From Excoecaria cochinchinensis (Eukaryota > Streptophyta > Magnoliopsida > Malpighiales > Euphorbiaceae): 64,000 nt of DNA. Below the pieces are notes generated by a model. It was not told the origin of the DNA and ran no database searches. It worked only from the letters and a program-made list of their open reading frames with translations. Location of the stretch: positions 14,303,001 to 14,367,000 of the forward strand of contig CANTUQ010000073.1 of the NCBI GenBank assembly GCA_947683425.1. Reading direction: 5' to 3'. Positions within the stretch are counted from its first letter, which is position 1. Each line of letters opens with the position of its first letter. Below are positions 1-10,210 of this stretch, piece after piece. The translations under genes were made by a program, and so were the position numbers.

Positions 1-138
1 AAAGTACACAATCATGCATTGCATCAAAACCACAACAATCCCAAACCTGGAATCCTTTGCTCCAATTAAAGAGCACCACTCCCACTAGCTTTCTCTTTGG
101 CCTTAGGTTATTGAGGAGGCACCACTGATCAAGAACAC

Positions 139-233
139 CTATAAACACACAACAATCAAAACCCTAACTCAAAGCACACACTAATAAAAATGAAATGAAG
201 AAGAAAGAAGAAGAAGAGACTAACTAAACTCAC
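139..233 (-). other. Intron-like segment in the CR-1 3' LTR
   Basis: On the minus strand, GTGAGT at 233 opens a segment that closes with TTTATAG at 139. The 95-bp length suits a short plant intron and it lies just downstream of the TATA box and pyrimidine-rich leader. The 5' LTR copy keeps the donor (36356-36361) but its acceptor reads ATGG instead of ATAG. CR-2, CR-3 and CR-5 have a GTAAGT donor at the same LTR position. Splicing is inferred only. Confidence 0.4.
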
Positions 234-403
234 CAATTAACACTTGAGTCGATCAATTTCCACCAATAAACTCAACCAAAGGGAGATAGACCAGGATAGA
301 ACAAGAAGAAGAGAAGAAGAAGAAGGGAAGAGGAAATGGCGTGAGGAGGAGAGAACGGGAGAGCAAGGCAGCTAAATGTTGCTCTCTCTTTCTCTCTCCT
401 TGC

Positions 404-411
404 TATTTATA
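404..411 (-). promoter_or_regulatory. TATA box of the CR-1 3' LTR
   Basis: Minus strand reads GTATAAATAGCAAGGAGAGAG, a good plant TATA box followed by a purine/pyrimidine-skewed leader. The same box is in the 5' LTR at 36530-36537. Confidence 0.6.
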
Positions 412-664
412 CCCCTCCCTAATTCTCTTGCCACATGTTATCTTGCCATTGGTGGAATTTAATCACTCACACCCTACAATCAAACTCTACACAACACCCA
501 AGTCTAACTATACTAACACATACACTAATTCCTTACATGCAACCACACTCAAACAAAGCTCATAGCTCATGCATAAAACTCAATTTAAAATAACACATGC
601 CGAATCACACACATACACTCTTGCATACAGAATGGCTCAAACTACTAGGGGGAAAACGGGGTGT

Positions 665-1869
665 TATAACTCTCCCCTACTAACAAGAATTTCGTCCTCA
701 AAATTCTCACTTGAACTGAACAACTAAGGGTACTGAGATCTCATCACTGTTTCTGGTTCCCATGTTGCTTCCTTAACTCCATGATGCTGTCATAACACTT
801 TAACCAAGGGAACTTGCTTTCTTCTCAACTGTCTCACTTCTCTAGCTAAAATGGCCTTCGGTTCCTCATCTTACAAATGGTCTGGCTGAACTCTTATATC
901 CTGAACCGATAACACATGCGATGGATCCGATCTGTACCGGCGGAGCATTGACACATGGAAAACATCATGCAACCTTGCCAAATTCAAAGGCAAAGCTAAT
1001 CTGTAAGCAACAGGTCCAATCTTTTCCAAAATCTCGAAAGGTCCAATAAATCGAGGACTAAGCTTGCCCTTTTTACCAAAATGCAACATTTTCCTCTATG
1101 GCGATACCTTAAGGAAACTGAATGTCCTTTCTCTTCAAATTAGCATAAGACCTTTGTCTATCCTTAGCCACCTTCAAATTCTGCTGAACCACTCGGATCT
1201 TCTCGTCAGTATCTCTAACCATCTCTGGCCCAATAAAGGAATGCTCAGTCAATTCTGTCCAACAAACTGGAGTCCTACACTGCCATCCATAAAGAGCTTC
1301 AAACGGTGACATTCTAATGCTCGACTGATAACTATTATTGTAGGCAAACTCTATGAGTGGCACATACTTGTCCCAACTACCTGAAAATTCCAAAGCACAA
1401 CCTCGAAGCATATCCTCCAGAATCTGAATAACCCGCTCTGACTGACCATCTGTCTGAGGATGAATGCCGTACTAAAGTTCAACCGAGTACCCAAAGCCTC
1501 TTGTAACTCTTTTCAAAACTTCAACGTGAACCTCGGATCCCAATTTGACACTATTGACAACGGAATACCATGCAATCTGACCACCTCATCCACATAAATA
1601 CTAGCCAACCTATCCATCGAGTAGTCAGCTCGGACTGGCAGAAAATGCTCTGACTTGGTGAGTCGGTCCACTATCACCCAAGCTGAATCATGTTTCCTTT
1701 GAGTCAAAGACAAGCCTGAGACAAAATCCATGGTGATGTCGTCCCATTTCCACTGGGGAATGGGTAAAGGGTTGAGCAATCCTGAAGGAACTTGATGCTC
1801 GGCCTTTACCTGCTGACAAGTCAAACACTTGGCCACAAACTCCACAATGTCTCTCTTCATCCCAGACCA
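665..1869 (-). pseudogene. CR-1 integrase and chromodomain, broken
   Basis: Continues the RT/RNase H frame after one stop at 1870-1872, where related copies have Trp (FYWW). The first piece (1860-1513) holds the C-x2-C end of the zinc-binding HHCC region (CLTCQQ), the first catalytic Asp (TMDFVSGL) and a degenerate second Asp: the usual VSDRDPRF reads VSNWDPRF, so the catalytic Asp is Asn. A stop where KFW is expected ends it at 1513. A frameshift leads to 1411-1109 (integrase core end) and 1089-871 ([24 protein letters not shown]). The chromodomain (VKVL, HHGV, EATWEPE) is readable to about 720 with further stops. Two frame changes plus the lost Asp mean no working integrase. Family assignment is firm. 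Confidence 0.85.
669..680 (-). other. CR-1 polypurine tract
   Basis: Minus strand GTAGGGGAGAGT directly precedes the 3' LTR. The same tract is at 21506-21517 (CR-3) and 33064-33075 (CR-2). It would prime plus-strand DNA synthesis. Confidence 0.8.
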
Positions 1870-3537
1870 CTAATAGAACTGCTTCAGATCTTGATACATC
1901 TTCTTACTACCAGGATGTATAGTAAAAACCGTAGTGTATGCCTCACTCAAAAGCTTCTTCTTTAACTCAACATCCTCAGGCACACACAAACGATTCCTAT
2001 ACATAAGCACCCCATCCAAAATAGAAAACTCAGATTGCTCACCATTCTGAACCTCTTGCAAAACTCGCTGCAACTTCACATCATCTTTCTGGGCATCAAC
2101 GATCAACTGCCTCAAAGACGGCTTAGCTTTCATATGAGCAACCGAAGCCCCCTCTGAATCCAATCTCCACTTAAAACGCTGTAAAAACAAAGCCAAAACT
2201 GAATTTCGACTCAAAGCATCCGCTACAACATTGGCCTTGCCCGGATGGTACTCCAAAATACAATCGTAGTCCTTAAACAACTCTAACCATCGGCGCTGTC
2301 TCATATTCAACTCTTTCTGCTTGAGGAGATACTTCAAACTCTTATGATCCGTGAAAATTTGACACGTCTCCCCATACAGATAATACCGCCAAATCTTCAA
2401 AGCAAAGATTACAGCCGCCAACTCTAAATCATGCATCGGGTAGTTCTTCTCATGAGGCTTCAACTGACGAGACGCATGAGCCACAACCTTACCCTTTTGC
2501 ATCAAAACACATCCAAGCCCAACTCCTGAGGCGTCACTGTACATCATAAACTCTTTACCCGAGATGGGTTGAGTAAGTACAGGAGTTTTGACTAATAACC
2601 TCTTCAACTGTTCAAAACATGCCTGACACTTATCCGACCACTCAAATCTGACCCCTTTCCTCAAAATTCGAGTTATAGGAGCGGCAATAACTGAAAACCC
2701 CTTAACAAACCGACGATAATATCCAGCCAAACCAAGAAAACTTCTCACTTCCGGAACATTTCTCGGTGCCTTCCAATTCACAATCGCCTCAATCTTGGCC
2801 GGATCCACTTGAATGCCTTTAGTCGACACAATATGACCCAAGAAAGACACCTCTCTAAGCCAAAAATCACACTTGCTGAGCTTCGCAAACAGATGGTGTT
2901 CTCTCAAAACCTGAAGCACTATCCGAAGATGCTCTTCATGCTCGCTCTCATTCTTCGAGTATACCAAAATGTCATCAATAAATACCACAACAAATCGGTC
3001 GAGATATGGCCTGAACACTCTGTTCATCAAATCCATAAAAGCCGCAGGTGCATTGGTCAAACCAAACGGCATCACAAGAAACTCATAATGGCCATATCGC
3101 GTCCGAAATGCAGTCTTAACCACATCCGCATCTCTAACCCGAAGCTGATAATACCCAAACCAAAGATCAATCCTAGAAAAGACTCCTGCACCTCTAAGCT
3201 GGTCGAACAAATCCTCAATCCTAGGCAAAGGATACTTATTCTTCACTATAACCTTATTAATCTGCCGATAGTCTATACACATCCTTAACGTACCATCCTT
3301 CTTCTTAACAAACAACATTGGAGCTCCCCATGGAGATATGCTGGGTCTAATAAAGCCTTTATCCAATACCTCTTGTAATTGAGTTTTAAGTTCTCTCAAT
3401 TCTATAAGAGCCATTCGATAAGGTGCTTTAGAAATGGGAACAGTACCCGGCACTATCTCTATGGACAACTCCACTTCTCTCTGTAGAGGTAATCCTGGCA
3501 ACTTACTAGGGAACACATCCTCAAATTCCCTAACCAC
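1870..3537 (-). CDS. CR-1 reverse transcriptase and RNase H, open 555-codon segment of pol
   Basis: Would copy element RNA into DNA and degrade the RNA strand in virus-like particles. The segment is open for 555 codons. RT motifs seen: [17 protein letters not shown] near residues 78-93, the [11 protein letters not shown] block near 121-131 (usual form [11 protein letters not shown], so two odd residues) and the catalytic FIDD at 186-189. RNase H follows from about residue 325 ([15 protein letters not shown], then [18 protein letters not shown] and [10 protein letters not shown]). The zinc-binding region of integrase begins near the end ([15 protein letters not shown]). The Met at 3537 is probably not a real start, since this is normally one Gag-Pol polyprotein. 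A frameshift near 3560 separates it from protease. It is the best preserved pol segment of the four chromoviruses. Confidence 0.85.
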   Translation of the reverse strand: MVREFEDVFPSKLPGLPLQREVELSIEIVPGTVPISKAPYRMALIELRELKTQLQEVLDKGFIRPSISPWGAPMLFVKKKDGTLRMCIDYRQINKVIVKNKYPLPRIEDLFDQLRGAGVFSRIDLWFGYYQLRVRDADVVKTAFRTRYGHYEFLVMPFGLTNAPAAFMDLMNRVFRPYLDRFVVVFIDDILVYSKNESEHEEHLRIVLQVLREHHLFAKLSKCDFWLREVSFLGHIVSTKGIQVDPAKIEAIVNWKAPRNVPEVRSFLGLAGYYRRFVKGFSVIAAPITRILRKGVRFEWSDKCQACFEQLKRLLVKTPVLTQPISGKEFMMYSDASGVGLGCVLMQKGKVVAHASRQLKPHEKNYPMHDLELAAVIFALKIWRYYLYGETCQIFTDHKSLKYLLKQKELNMRQRRWLELFKDYDCILEYHPGKANVVADALSRNSVLALFLQRFKWRLDSEGASVAHMKAKPSLRQLIVDAQKDDVKLQRVLQEVQNGEQSEFSILDGVLMYRNRLCVPEDVELKKKLLSEAYTTVFTIHPGSKKMYQDLKQFY

Positions 3538-5216
3538 TAGGATATCCTCAATCTTAACCTGACCGCGCTTAGATCCAACACGACTGCTAAAAATGCCTCA
3601 CAACCCTTCCTCATAAACCTCTTAGCTTGTATGGCAGAAATCACATTCCCCAAGGAACCCGAGCCTAAACCTTTAACCACAACCGGAGACTGATCTCTAT
3701 CTTGCAACACAACAGTCTTCCTATGACAATCTACTACTGCCCGATGCTTACTCAACCAGTCCATACCCAAAATCAAATCAAATTCTCTGAATGGCAAGTC
3801 TATCAAATCCGCTGAAAACTCAACATCTTGGACCAACAGGGGACAATTCCTAAACACTTTACTCACATTGACTCTATGCCCTAAGGGACTGGTCACACAA
3901 ATCTTATAATCTAACTAATCAACATCATGCAACTTATCAAATAACTTATCCGTGCACAAATATGAGTGTGTGGAACCAGGATCTATTAGAGCATACATCT
4001 CAGTGTCATAGAGTAGAAACTTACCTGTAATCACATCAGGCGTATCTTGCTCATCTCGAGCCCTCATAGCATACGCCCTCGCTGAAACCATCTGAGGACG
4101 ATCTACTGACTCTGATGGAGCACCCTCTCTAGGCCAACCACCTCGACCTCTACCTCTGCCTCTACCTCGGCTAGCTTGAGAAGCATTAGACCCAGCTCGA
4201 CTAGCCTCATGTTGATCTCCAGTATTCTCACTCAACTTCGGACAATTGGCTAGAAAATGCTCGATGCTTCCACAACGAAAACAACCATCAGTGAGCCACC
4301 TACAATCGCCCTTGTGGCGCGTACTGCAGTGAGAACACTTAGGCACAACTTCACCTCTACCACCAGAACTGCCTCTACCGGCACTCGACCCAACTGTAGA
4401 TCCTTGCCTCCTACCTCTTGAAGTAGGACCAGAAGAGGACTCATCTTGCGGGTTCCTCGATCTCTTACCCGAGGATGAACCTCCATGAGGGGGATTCCTC
4501 TTCTGCGCTCTTTCCCTTAAAACCGACTCGGACCTCTCTGCCTGCACAGCTGCTTGAACAATCTGGTAGTAGCTGATAGCAGGGATACTCATCAAAGATA
4601 TAAGCATTGCCCTTAAAGACTCATTTAACCCGGCCTCAAAATGCTGACACCGAAATTCCTCTATCAGAATACCCGGAGGAGCATACTTCCTAAGCCTATT
4701 AAACTCTTTTTTGTACTAAGAAACCGATATAGCCCTCTGTTTCAAACTTAGAAATTGAGCCGTTGGTCACATACTTACTTCTGAACTCCTGCTCAAAGAA
4801 TTCCCATGTGACCGAATCAGGCAACTGGGGATGCCTACGAACCAACTTCCACCAGTCATAGGCCAATCCCTGAAGCAAGGAATTAACACACTCAACTTGA
4901 GGAGGGCAACGAATCTCCTCAAGAACTCGCTCAACTTTATCAATCCATTTCTCGGCTAATTTTGACTCATCAAGACTTGTCCTGTAGAAATCCTCCGCAC
5001 CAGCTTTCCTCATGCTCTCAATAGGGGCTCTCGGAGCAGTCACCTTTCTAAGACCCGAGCCATGTCCTGAGAGATCTTTAACATAGCCTCAAAAGGCATG
5101 GCTTCGGCCTCAGGCTGCACCCTGGCTAGTTGAGCCGGACCAGATACAGTCGGATCTTGCTATTGGGGATAAGCACTCTCAGCTGACCCTTCAAGTGATC
5201 CGCGCACAAAATCCAT
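3538..5216 (-). pseudogene. CR-1 gag and protease, broken
   Basis: Likely starts at ATG 5216, about 90 bases inside the primer site (MDFVRGSLEGSAES, shared with CR-2). Gag would form the particle shell: the retrotransposon gag core is seen at 5043-4699 (LAYDWWKLVRRHPQLPDSVTWEFFEQEF). A deletion and frameshift near 4700-4610 follow, then 4607-3915 carries the basic RG-rich tail and a zinc-knuckle-like CFRCGSIEHFLANC. Protease begins with ALIDPGSTHSYL, whose D-x-G-S stands for the D-S/T-G active site, and continues to FDLILGMDWLSKH. A TAG at 3915-3917 (CAG in relatives) and a frameshift near 3560 break it. An early stop lies near residue 20. Confidence 0.85.
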
Positions 5217-5306
5217 CTATAATAAATATAAAGACATCTGCATTAGCCAACACAGTCCTAAACATATATCTATATACGATAAATACCCAGAGAATGCCTA
5301 AACCAT

Positions 5307-5319
5307 GGCTCTGATACCA
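5307..5319 (-). other. CR-1 primer binding site, tRNA-iMet
   Basis: Minus strand TGGTATCAGAGCC is complementary to the 3' end of initiator methionine tRNA. It lies 5 bases inside the LTR end at 5325. This fixes the 5' LTR and the minus orientation. Confidence 0.9.
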
Positions 5320-5324
5320 AAACT

Positions 5325-6500
5325 TGTAACACCCCCTACCCATACGTAGGAGAACCCATCCACGAGGGAGTGAGAACCCGTACGAGTAGGGGTGTCACCA
5401 AACAAGTAGAATAAAATACATATACACAACATACAAAAAACAGCGAAAATTAAAACTTAAAGCTGAAAGTTCATTCATTGATATCCAAAGGGTTCATTAC
5501 AGAAATATAGTCAGTATATAACTGAAATTATAGAATTACATTCTTCCAAAAGAGTACATAGCGGAAGTAATACAAAATAATAATACAATGAGAGCTCAAT
5601 ATTACAAAAAAGAATCTTAAGTACAATAAAGCCTTAACACTTCAAAACTTCTGTATTGGCTGGACCTGTGGAGACTCTCCCAAAAGCTCAAAACCTTTCG
5701 CACCTGCATGGATGAAATACCCATGCTAAGCGATAACGCTTAGTGGGAAAAACACATAATAATATGAACGGCCATTCACAATTGTCGTTAAAGCAAAACA
5801 CATTCAAAATGGTATATGCTTATAATCACATGTATATATAAATCATAGCTTAATCGTATTCAATTGGATTCAAAAGCTCATAATCAAATTCATAAATCAT
5901 GCTGATTCACATACTTATAGTCACAACAAACAAACAAACGAAATGCCTGCTGACTCACAATAGCAGATAACGAGTGAACACACTGGGGTACCCGAGGGTA
6001 CAATCGAAAAGCAACATCATTATTTTCTCATTCAAAACATTTTCATATTGGGGGATCTTAAACAAGATCCATACACATTGAGGATCGTGAGGATCCAAAC
6101 AAGGACCTGATCAGGGTCCGGAACACATTAGGGCTGCAGCTACTGAACTCTATTAGGCATGCCTAACTATCCACTAGTTTGACTCTTGCAGGCCATGCAT
6201 AAAACATTCCATAATCAAAACATAACATTCAATATAATTCGATGAAGCAAAAATAATTACAGTTAAATATCATTTAAAAACTGAGGTGATGCTAAATAAA
6301 TGTTAAAACAAAAATATAAGTTAAAATGGAACAAAAGGACAAGAATTCAAATGCCAAAAAATTTCAGGACAGAAGGCATTTACACGGTGGTATGACCAGA
6401 CTTTACTGCCGTGTAAGGTATCCTACATGGTGGTAAGGAAAGGCCATACCGCCGTGTAGCATACCAAACATGAAAGGCATGCAAGGGAGCTGTCACGAGT
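5325..6500 (-). repeat. CR-1 5' LTR, U5-side part (first of two pieces)
   Basis: On the minus strand this is the downstream half of the 5' LTR, ending GGGGGTGTTACA at 5325. It holds CTAAGCGATAACGCTTAG (5726-5743), a near-palindrome followed by a small stem, and the palindrome TTAGGCATGCCTAA (6153-6166). Both recur in all chromovirus LTRs here. Inverted GGCGGTA/TACCGCC-type repeats occur around 6380-6460. CR-2 interrupts it after 6500; the rest resumes at 35633. The target duplication is CGAGT (6496-6500) against TGAGT (35628-35632), one mismatch. Joined length is about 2.34 kb. Confidence 0.85.
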
Positions 6501-6689
6501 TGTCACACCCCATTTGCCCCCTAAAAGTTTGAGCCAGGTTTGTGCATATGCATTGAGTGTGTTTTGTCATGTGACAAGGGTATTTTGAGAAAATTGCATG
6601 TTTTTAGGCTTTAATATAGTGTGGATGCCTATATGATTTTAGGGTGTGAATTAGTTGAGTTGCATTTGGGTGTGTTGCTCACATGTTAT
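6501..6689 (+). repeat. CR-2 5' LTR, first 189 bases
   Basis: Begins TGTCACACCCCATTTGCC, the same start as the CR-2 3' LTR (33076) and the CR-3 LTRs. It breaks off at 6689 where COP-1 begins. The uninterrupted sequence can be read at 33257-33273. Confidence 0.88.
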
Positions 6690-8432
6690 TGTTAGTGTAA
6701 GCCCTAGCCCCAATACATTGTAATAAAACACTTTAGTTAATAAATGAGGCATTTGTTTTACCAATTGTATTCCTGTGCATATCAATTGATAGAACTGTCC
6801 AAGAATGTCGTTTCAGTTTAAGTTATCATGTGTGAGGCACATGGTTGTAAGACCTTGAAACAAATGAGACTTCATTCTAAATATCCCTAGTCAGTCATTG
6901 TTATGGGAATAACAAATGAATTAAGACTAGTATGCTCTCTCTGATTAGTTGAGTTCTGTCTTACGGATCATAAGGACAAAAGTGTCAATCAGAGATCATA
7001 GATACATGTTTATAACATGGTATTTGGATACGATCCACACATGAGAACACTACATGGTACAAGTCATAAGTGTTCCTCATATGCAAGTTTTGTATCGGAG
7101 TTCTTAGACCTAAAATCTCTATGAAACTCTTTATGAATTACTGTGTACTTTGACATACACCTAACGTGCTCATAACTGAGTGACAAGTATGGGTATGCTT
7201 GGGTATGCATTGATTCATGTTAGAGAGCATGAGAGAAGTGAAGGGATTACCCCTCTCTATAAGAGAGAAAAATATCATCGGCCACTTGATCAGTGAACTG
7301 AGAAGTGTATGGCCATACCGAGATGTAATAATGTGCAATCATTATTTATCTGAGAGTTCAGTGTCACTGGAATATCAAGAAAGGAATTAACTTACACATG
7401 AGGATGACTTGTTCCATGCCTTATGTTAATTCTGATATTTATGGGTAAGGGACTATACAAAATTGCATTAGGTCATCAAATGCCATTTGCATTTTCATTT
7501 AATTTGGAATGCTATAAATATCTTGCTAGAGAATATATATAGCCTTTGAATTAATTTATTAATTCAATTGCCAATATTAAATGGACCTATAGGATCGCAC
7601 ACAAAGCATTGGGCTTAAAATATTTAAATAAGGCATTGAGCATTAATTTGGGCTTTTAATAAAAGTCAAGCTAATGTATGTAATGGGTATTAAATTGCTA
7701 TTGGACCTTGGTCCATGAGAGAGGAAGATTTCGGCCCACATGGTTTAATGTCAATTAATTTAATAATATTGATTAAGTTAATTGAGTATTAAATCCTAAT
7801 TGAATTTTAAATTCAAAAGGGTTTAAATTAATGTTTGTTACTTATCTATAGGAAGTGTTTAAGGTTGAATAAACTACTTTTAGGTGGTAAAATTCGGAAT
7901 AAACACTTGCCATAAGATGAGGATAAAGATTAAAAAGAAAAACCCTAGTGCAAAAAAAATCATAGTAGGCGTGAACTTCCCTCTCTCTCTCTCAAAAATC
8001 TTTTCTTGGCCGAAATACACAAGGAGAAGAATTCTTGCTTGCTTTCTTGTGTGATTAGGCATTAATAGCACCAAAAGAAAGTGCAAGATCAAAAATCTTG
8101 TAGCTTTAACCCTTGCCATTACACAATACTTATATTGAGAGCTAGCATTCTCGGTTTTAAGCCTTGCTTGAAAGTGTGTGTGTGAGCATAGAGAGGATTG
8201 GCGCAAAGGCTATTCCTTGGCATTGGTGGTGAAGATCAAAGGTGGACAATATCATCTTAGTTGCTGGTCATCATCAAATTCATTTCGGAATAGGCATCTA
8301 AAGTTGTAAGTTTTTAAAACCCTAAAAGTGCATGTTTCGATTCTTGTCGTGGATTTGTTTGATGTGTATGATCGTTTTTCGATATTTTTCCGTTGCGTTA
8401 TCTACATACACATACCATGACATATTCCATCA
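6690..8432 (+). repeat. COP-1 5' LTR (1743 bp)
   Basis: Starts TGTTAGTGTAAGCCC and ends ATATTCCATCA. It has a TATA box at 7513-7520 and a CT run near 7980-7993 downstream. GTAAGT lies at 8306-8311, 122 bases before the LTR end. The LTR holds only short antisense ORFs, which I do not regard as genes. Confidence 0.95.
7513..7520 (+). promoter_or_regulatory. TATA box of the COP-1 5' LTR
   Basis: GCTATAAATATC in AT-rich surroundings about 820 bases into the LTR. The identical box in the 3' LTR is at 15011-15018. Transcription would start about 30 bases downstream. Confidence 0.6.
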
Positions 8433-10202
8433 GTGGTATCAGAGCCTAAACATGCTTATTTTAGTGCTTTAGATGCATGAAATAATTAATTAAAAATCGT
8501 TACTTTTAATACATGCAATGCTGAAATTTTCTGTTTTGAGTTTTTTGCATTGTTTTGGTGTAAAAACGATTTTAATTGATTAGATAGGTGTTATAATTAA
8601 TATGACATGTTAATATAATGTCCTAAGATGTTCTAGGAACTTTTATTGGTCATATTTAATTGATAATACCTGATGGTATATGTTAATATTAAAACTAGGT
8701 GCTTTTGGCATGTTAATTGTTAGTTTAACAACTAGTTTTGAATATTAAATGTAAAAACGTTTTTGGCATGTTTGTAAGTGATTTTAAAGATTAAATATCA
8801 GGTCTGGACATTTTTAAAATTTGGTTTTAATTCTGGTCCATGACAATTTAATTGATTAATTTTAATATCACTTAAAACAATGACTAGTTTGTGTTTGTTA
8901 CATGTTTAATCAACATTGTTTGTTTGGGTTTGATTAAAATGGTAAAAACACATTTAGTTCAGATTGGTACAGAATATTAAATCTATTTTTATGACTCTTT
9001 TTGGATTATTAATTGACTCATAAAATTGATTTAAGGGTTTGTGCATTTTTTTGTGGCATCACATAAGCATTAAACAACTAGTTTTGTTGTTTGTTTGTTT
9101 TTATATGTATGCCGTGTATCATATATATGTTCTTCATGTTTTAATTCATGTCGGTATATATTATATATGTTTTTTTTAATGTTTATGGGCAATATGACAT
9201 AAAATTAAAAATGGAAAAATTGGAAATTATACTAGAGTTGATTTATAGCACAAATCTAACTAGTTTGTGTTTTGGGCTTTTAAGAGAACTTATTCAATAA
9301 GAGGATTTAGTCCATTGGGCCTCGGCCCAGGCCCATCATGGGGTCATCTCTTAAAGGTTCAAGTACACAATTTCCATTAATGGGCTTGGCTAAATTAATT
9401 AAAATTGGACTTTGTTTAATCCATGAATGTTATGTATATTTATTTGCTTGTTTGGTATGATGAATGGATATGCATGGTGCATTCATGGGCCCTGGGTTTT
9501 TGTAATTAATTATGGCCTGCGAGCCATTATGTATTATTGTAAAAGTTTCATTTATTTCTTAGAATAGAATTTACTTGAAGACTTTGTAAATCAAGATGAA
9601 GCCCACCGGAGTGGTGAAGCCCAACTCGAAGATTCTTGTGTAATAGTATAGAATCTTAGTTGTAGGTTTTATGGGCCCATGTTTGTCACGCTTTACTTTA
9701 TGCAATTATTTATATATGCATGCTATGAATGGATGACAAAGCGTATGCCATGTAAGCCGTAATAAAATGAATCCCTAAAATAGTAAGTCACAAAGTTGCC
9801 TTCCTAATTCGAAACATGTCAAGGCATCGATCATCGGTAACGTAGACTAGGAGTCCTAGATGCGCCCGATTATCTTTGTGAGGCATGAGTTGTGAATGTA
9901 GGTTGGACTTAACATGGAAAGGGATGCCCGGACCTAGGCAACTAATAAATGGGTTTGTGCTATAACATCTTAAGATGTTAGCCCATTTGATCCAAGAGTC
10001 ATGTACGAGTCATGATTGGAGTTATCCTACCTAAGTAACTTAACTTGTTAGGTGTACAAGCTCAGCTTGACTAATAAGGTTGTTGTGAAAAGTGGATCTT
10101 GGCCCACATTAAATCACTAACGCGAATTATTTAAAGGGATATTAATTCGGTTTGTGGGATTATTAATAAGACCTCATTTAATCTTGCTAAACTTTATTGT
10201 AG
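8306..10202 (+). other. Putative leader intron of COP-1
   Basis: GTAAGT at 8306-8311 near the LTR end could pair with the acceptor TTTATTGTAG ending at 10202. A branch-point-like TTGCTAAAC lies about 15 bases upstream of the acceptor. The gag ATG follows nine bases after it. Removing these 1897 bases would delete the primer site and the whole leader, giving a short subgenomic gag mRNA while unspliced RNA serves as genome. This is a reading of splice-site likeness only. Confidence 0.4.
8434..8446 (+). other. COP-1 primer binding site, tRNA-iMet
   Basis: TGGTATCAGAGCC one base after the 5' LTR, complementary to the initiator methionine tRNA 3' end. Confidence 0.93.
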
Positions 10203-10210
10203 ATTGAAAA
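8447..10210 (+). other. COP-1 long untranslated leader
   Basis: About 1.76 kb of AT-rich sequence between primer site and gag. No ORF of note. It may contain packaging signals and most of a leader intron. The leader is unusually long for a copia element. Confidence 0.7.

Larger units (their letters stand above)
1..668 (-). repeat. CR-1 3' LTR (partial, continues left of the window)
   Basis: Positions 1-668 match 36126-36794, the U3 and early transcribed part of the CR-1 5' LTR, almost base for base. On the minus strand the LTR starts at 668 with TGTTATAACACCCCG-like sequence (the other copy has TGTAACACCCCG), directly after the polypurine tract. It contains a TATA box (404-411), a purine/pyrimidine-skewed leader (300-400) and an intron-like segment (139-233). 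The distal LTR part is not in the window on this side. Confidence 0.85.

Noticed and set aside
2809..3288. 159-codon plus-strand ORF
   Set aside because: Antisense shadow of the CR-1 reverse transcriptase.
5307..5319. Possible tRNA gene fragment (also 8434, 61340)
   Set aside because: Only the 3'-end complement is present; these are primer binding sites.
7880..8206. 108-codon antisense ORF present in both COP-1 LTRs (also 15378-15704)
   Set aside because: Identical only because the LTRs are nearly identical; no domain, antisense to the leader and with a biased CT tract.
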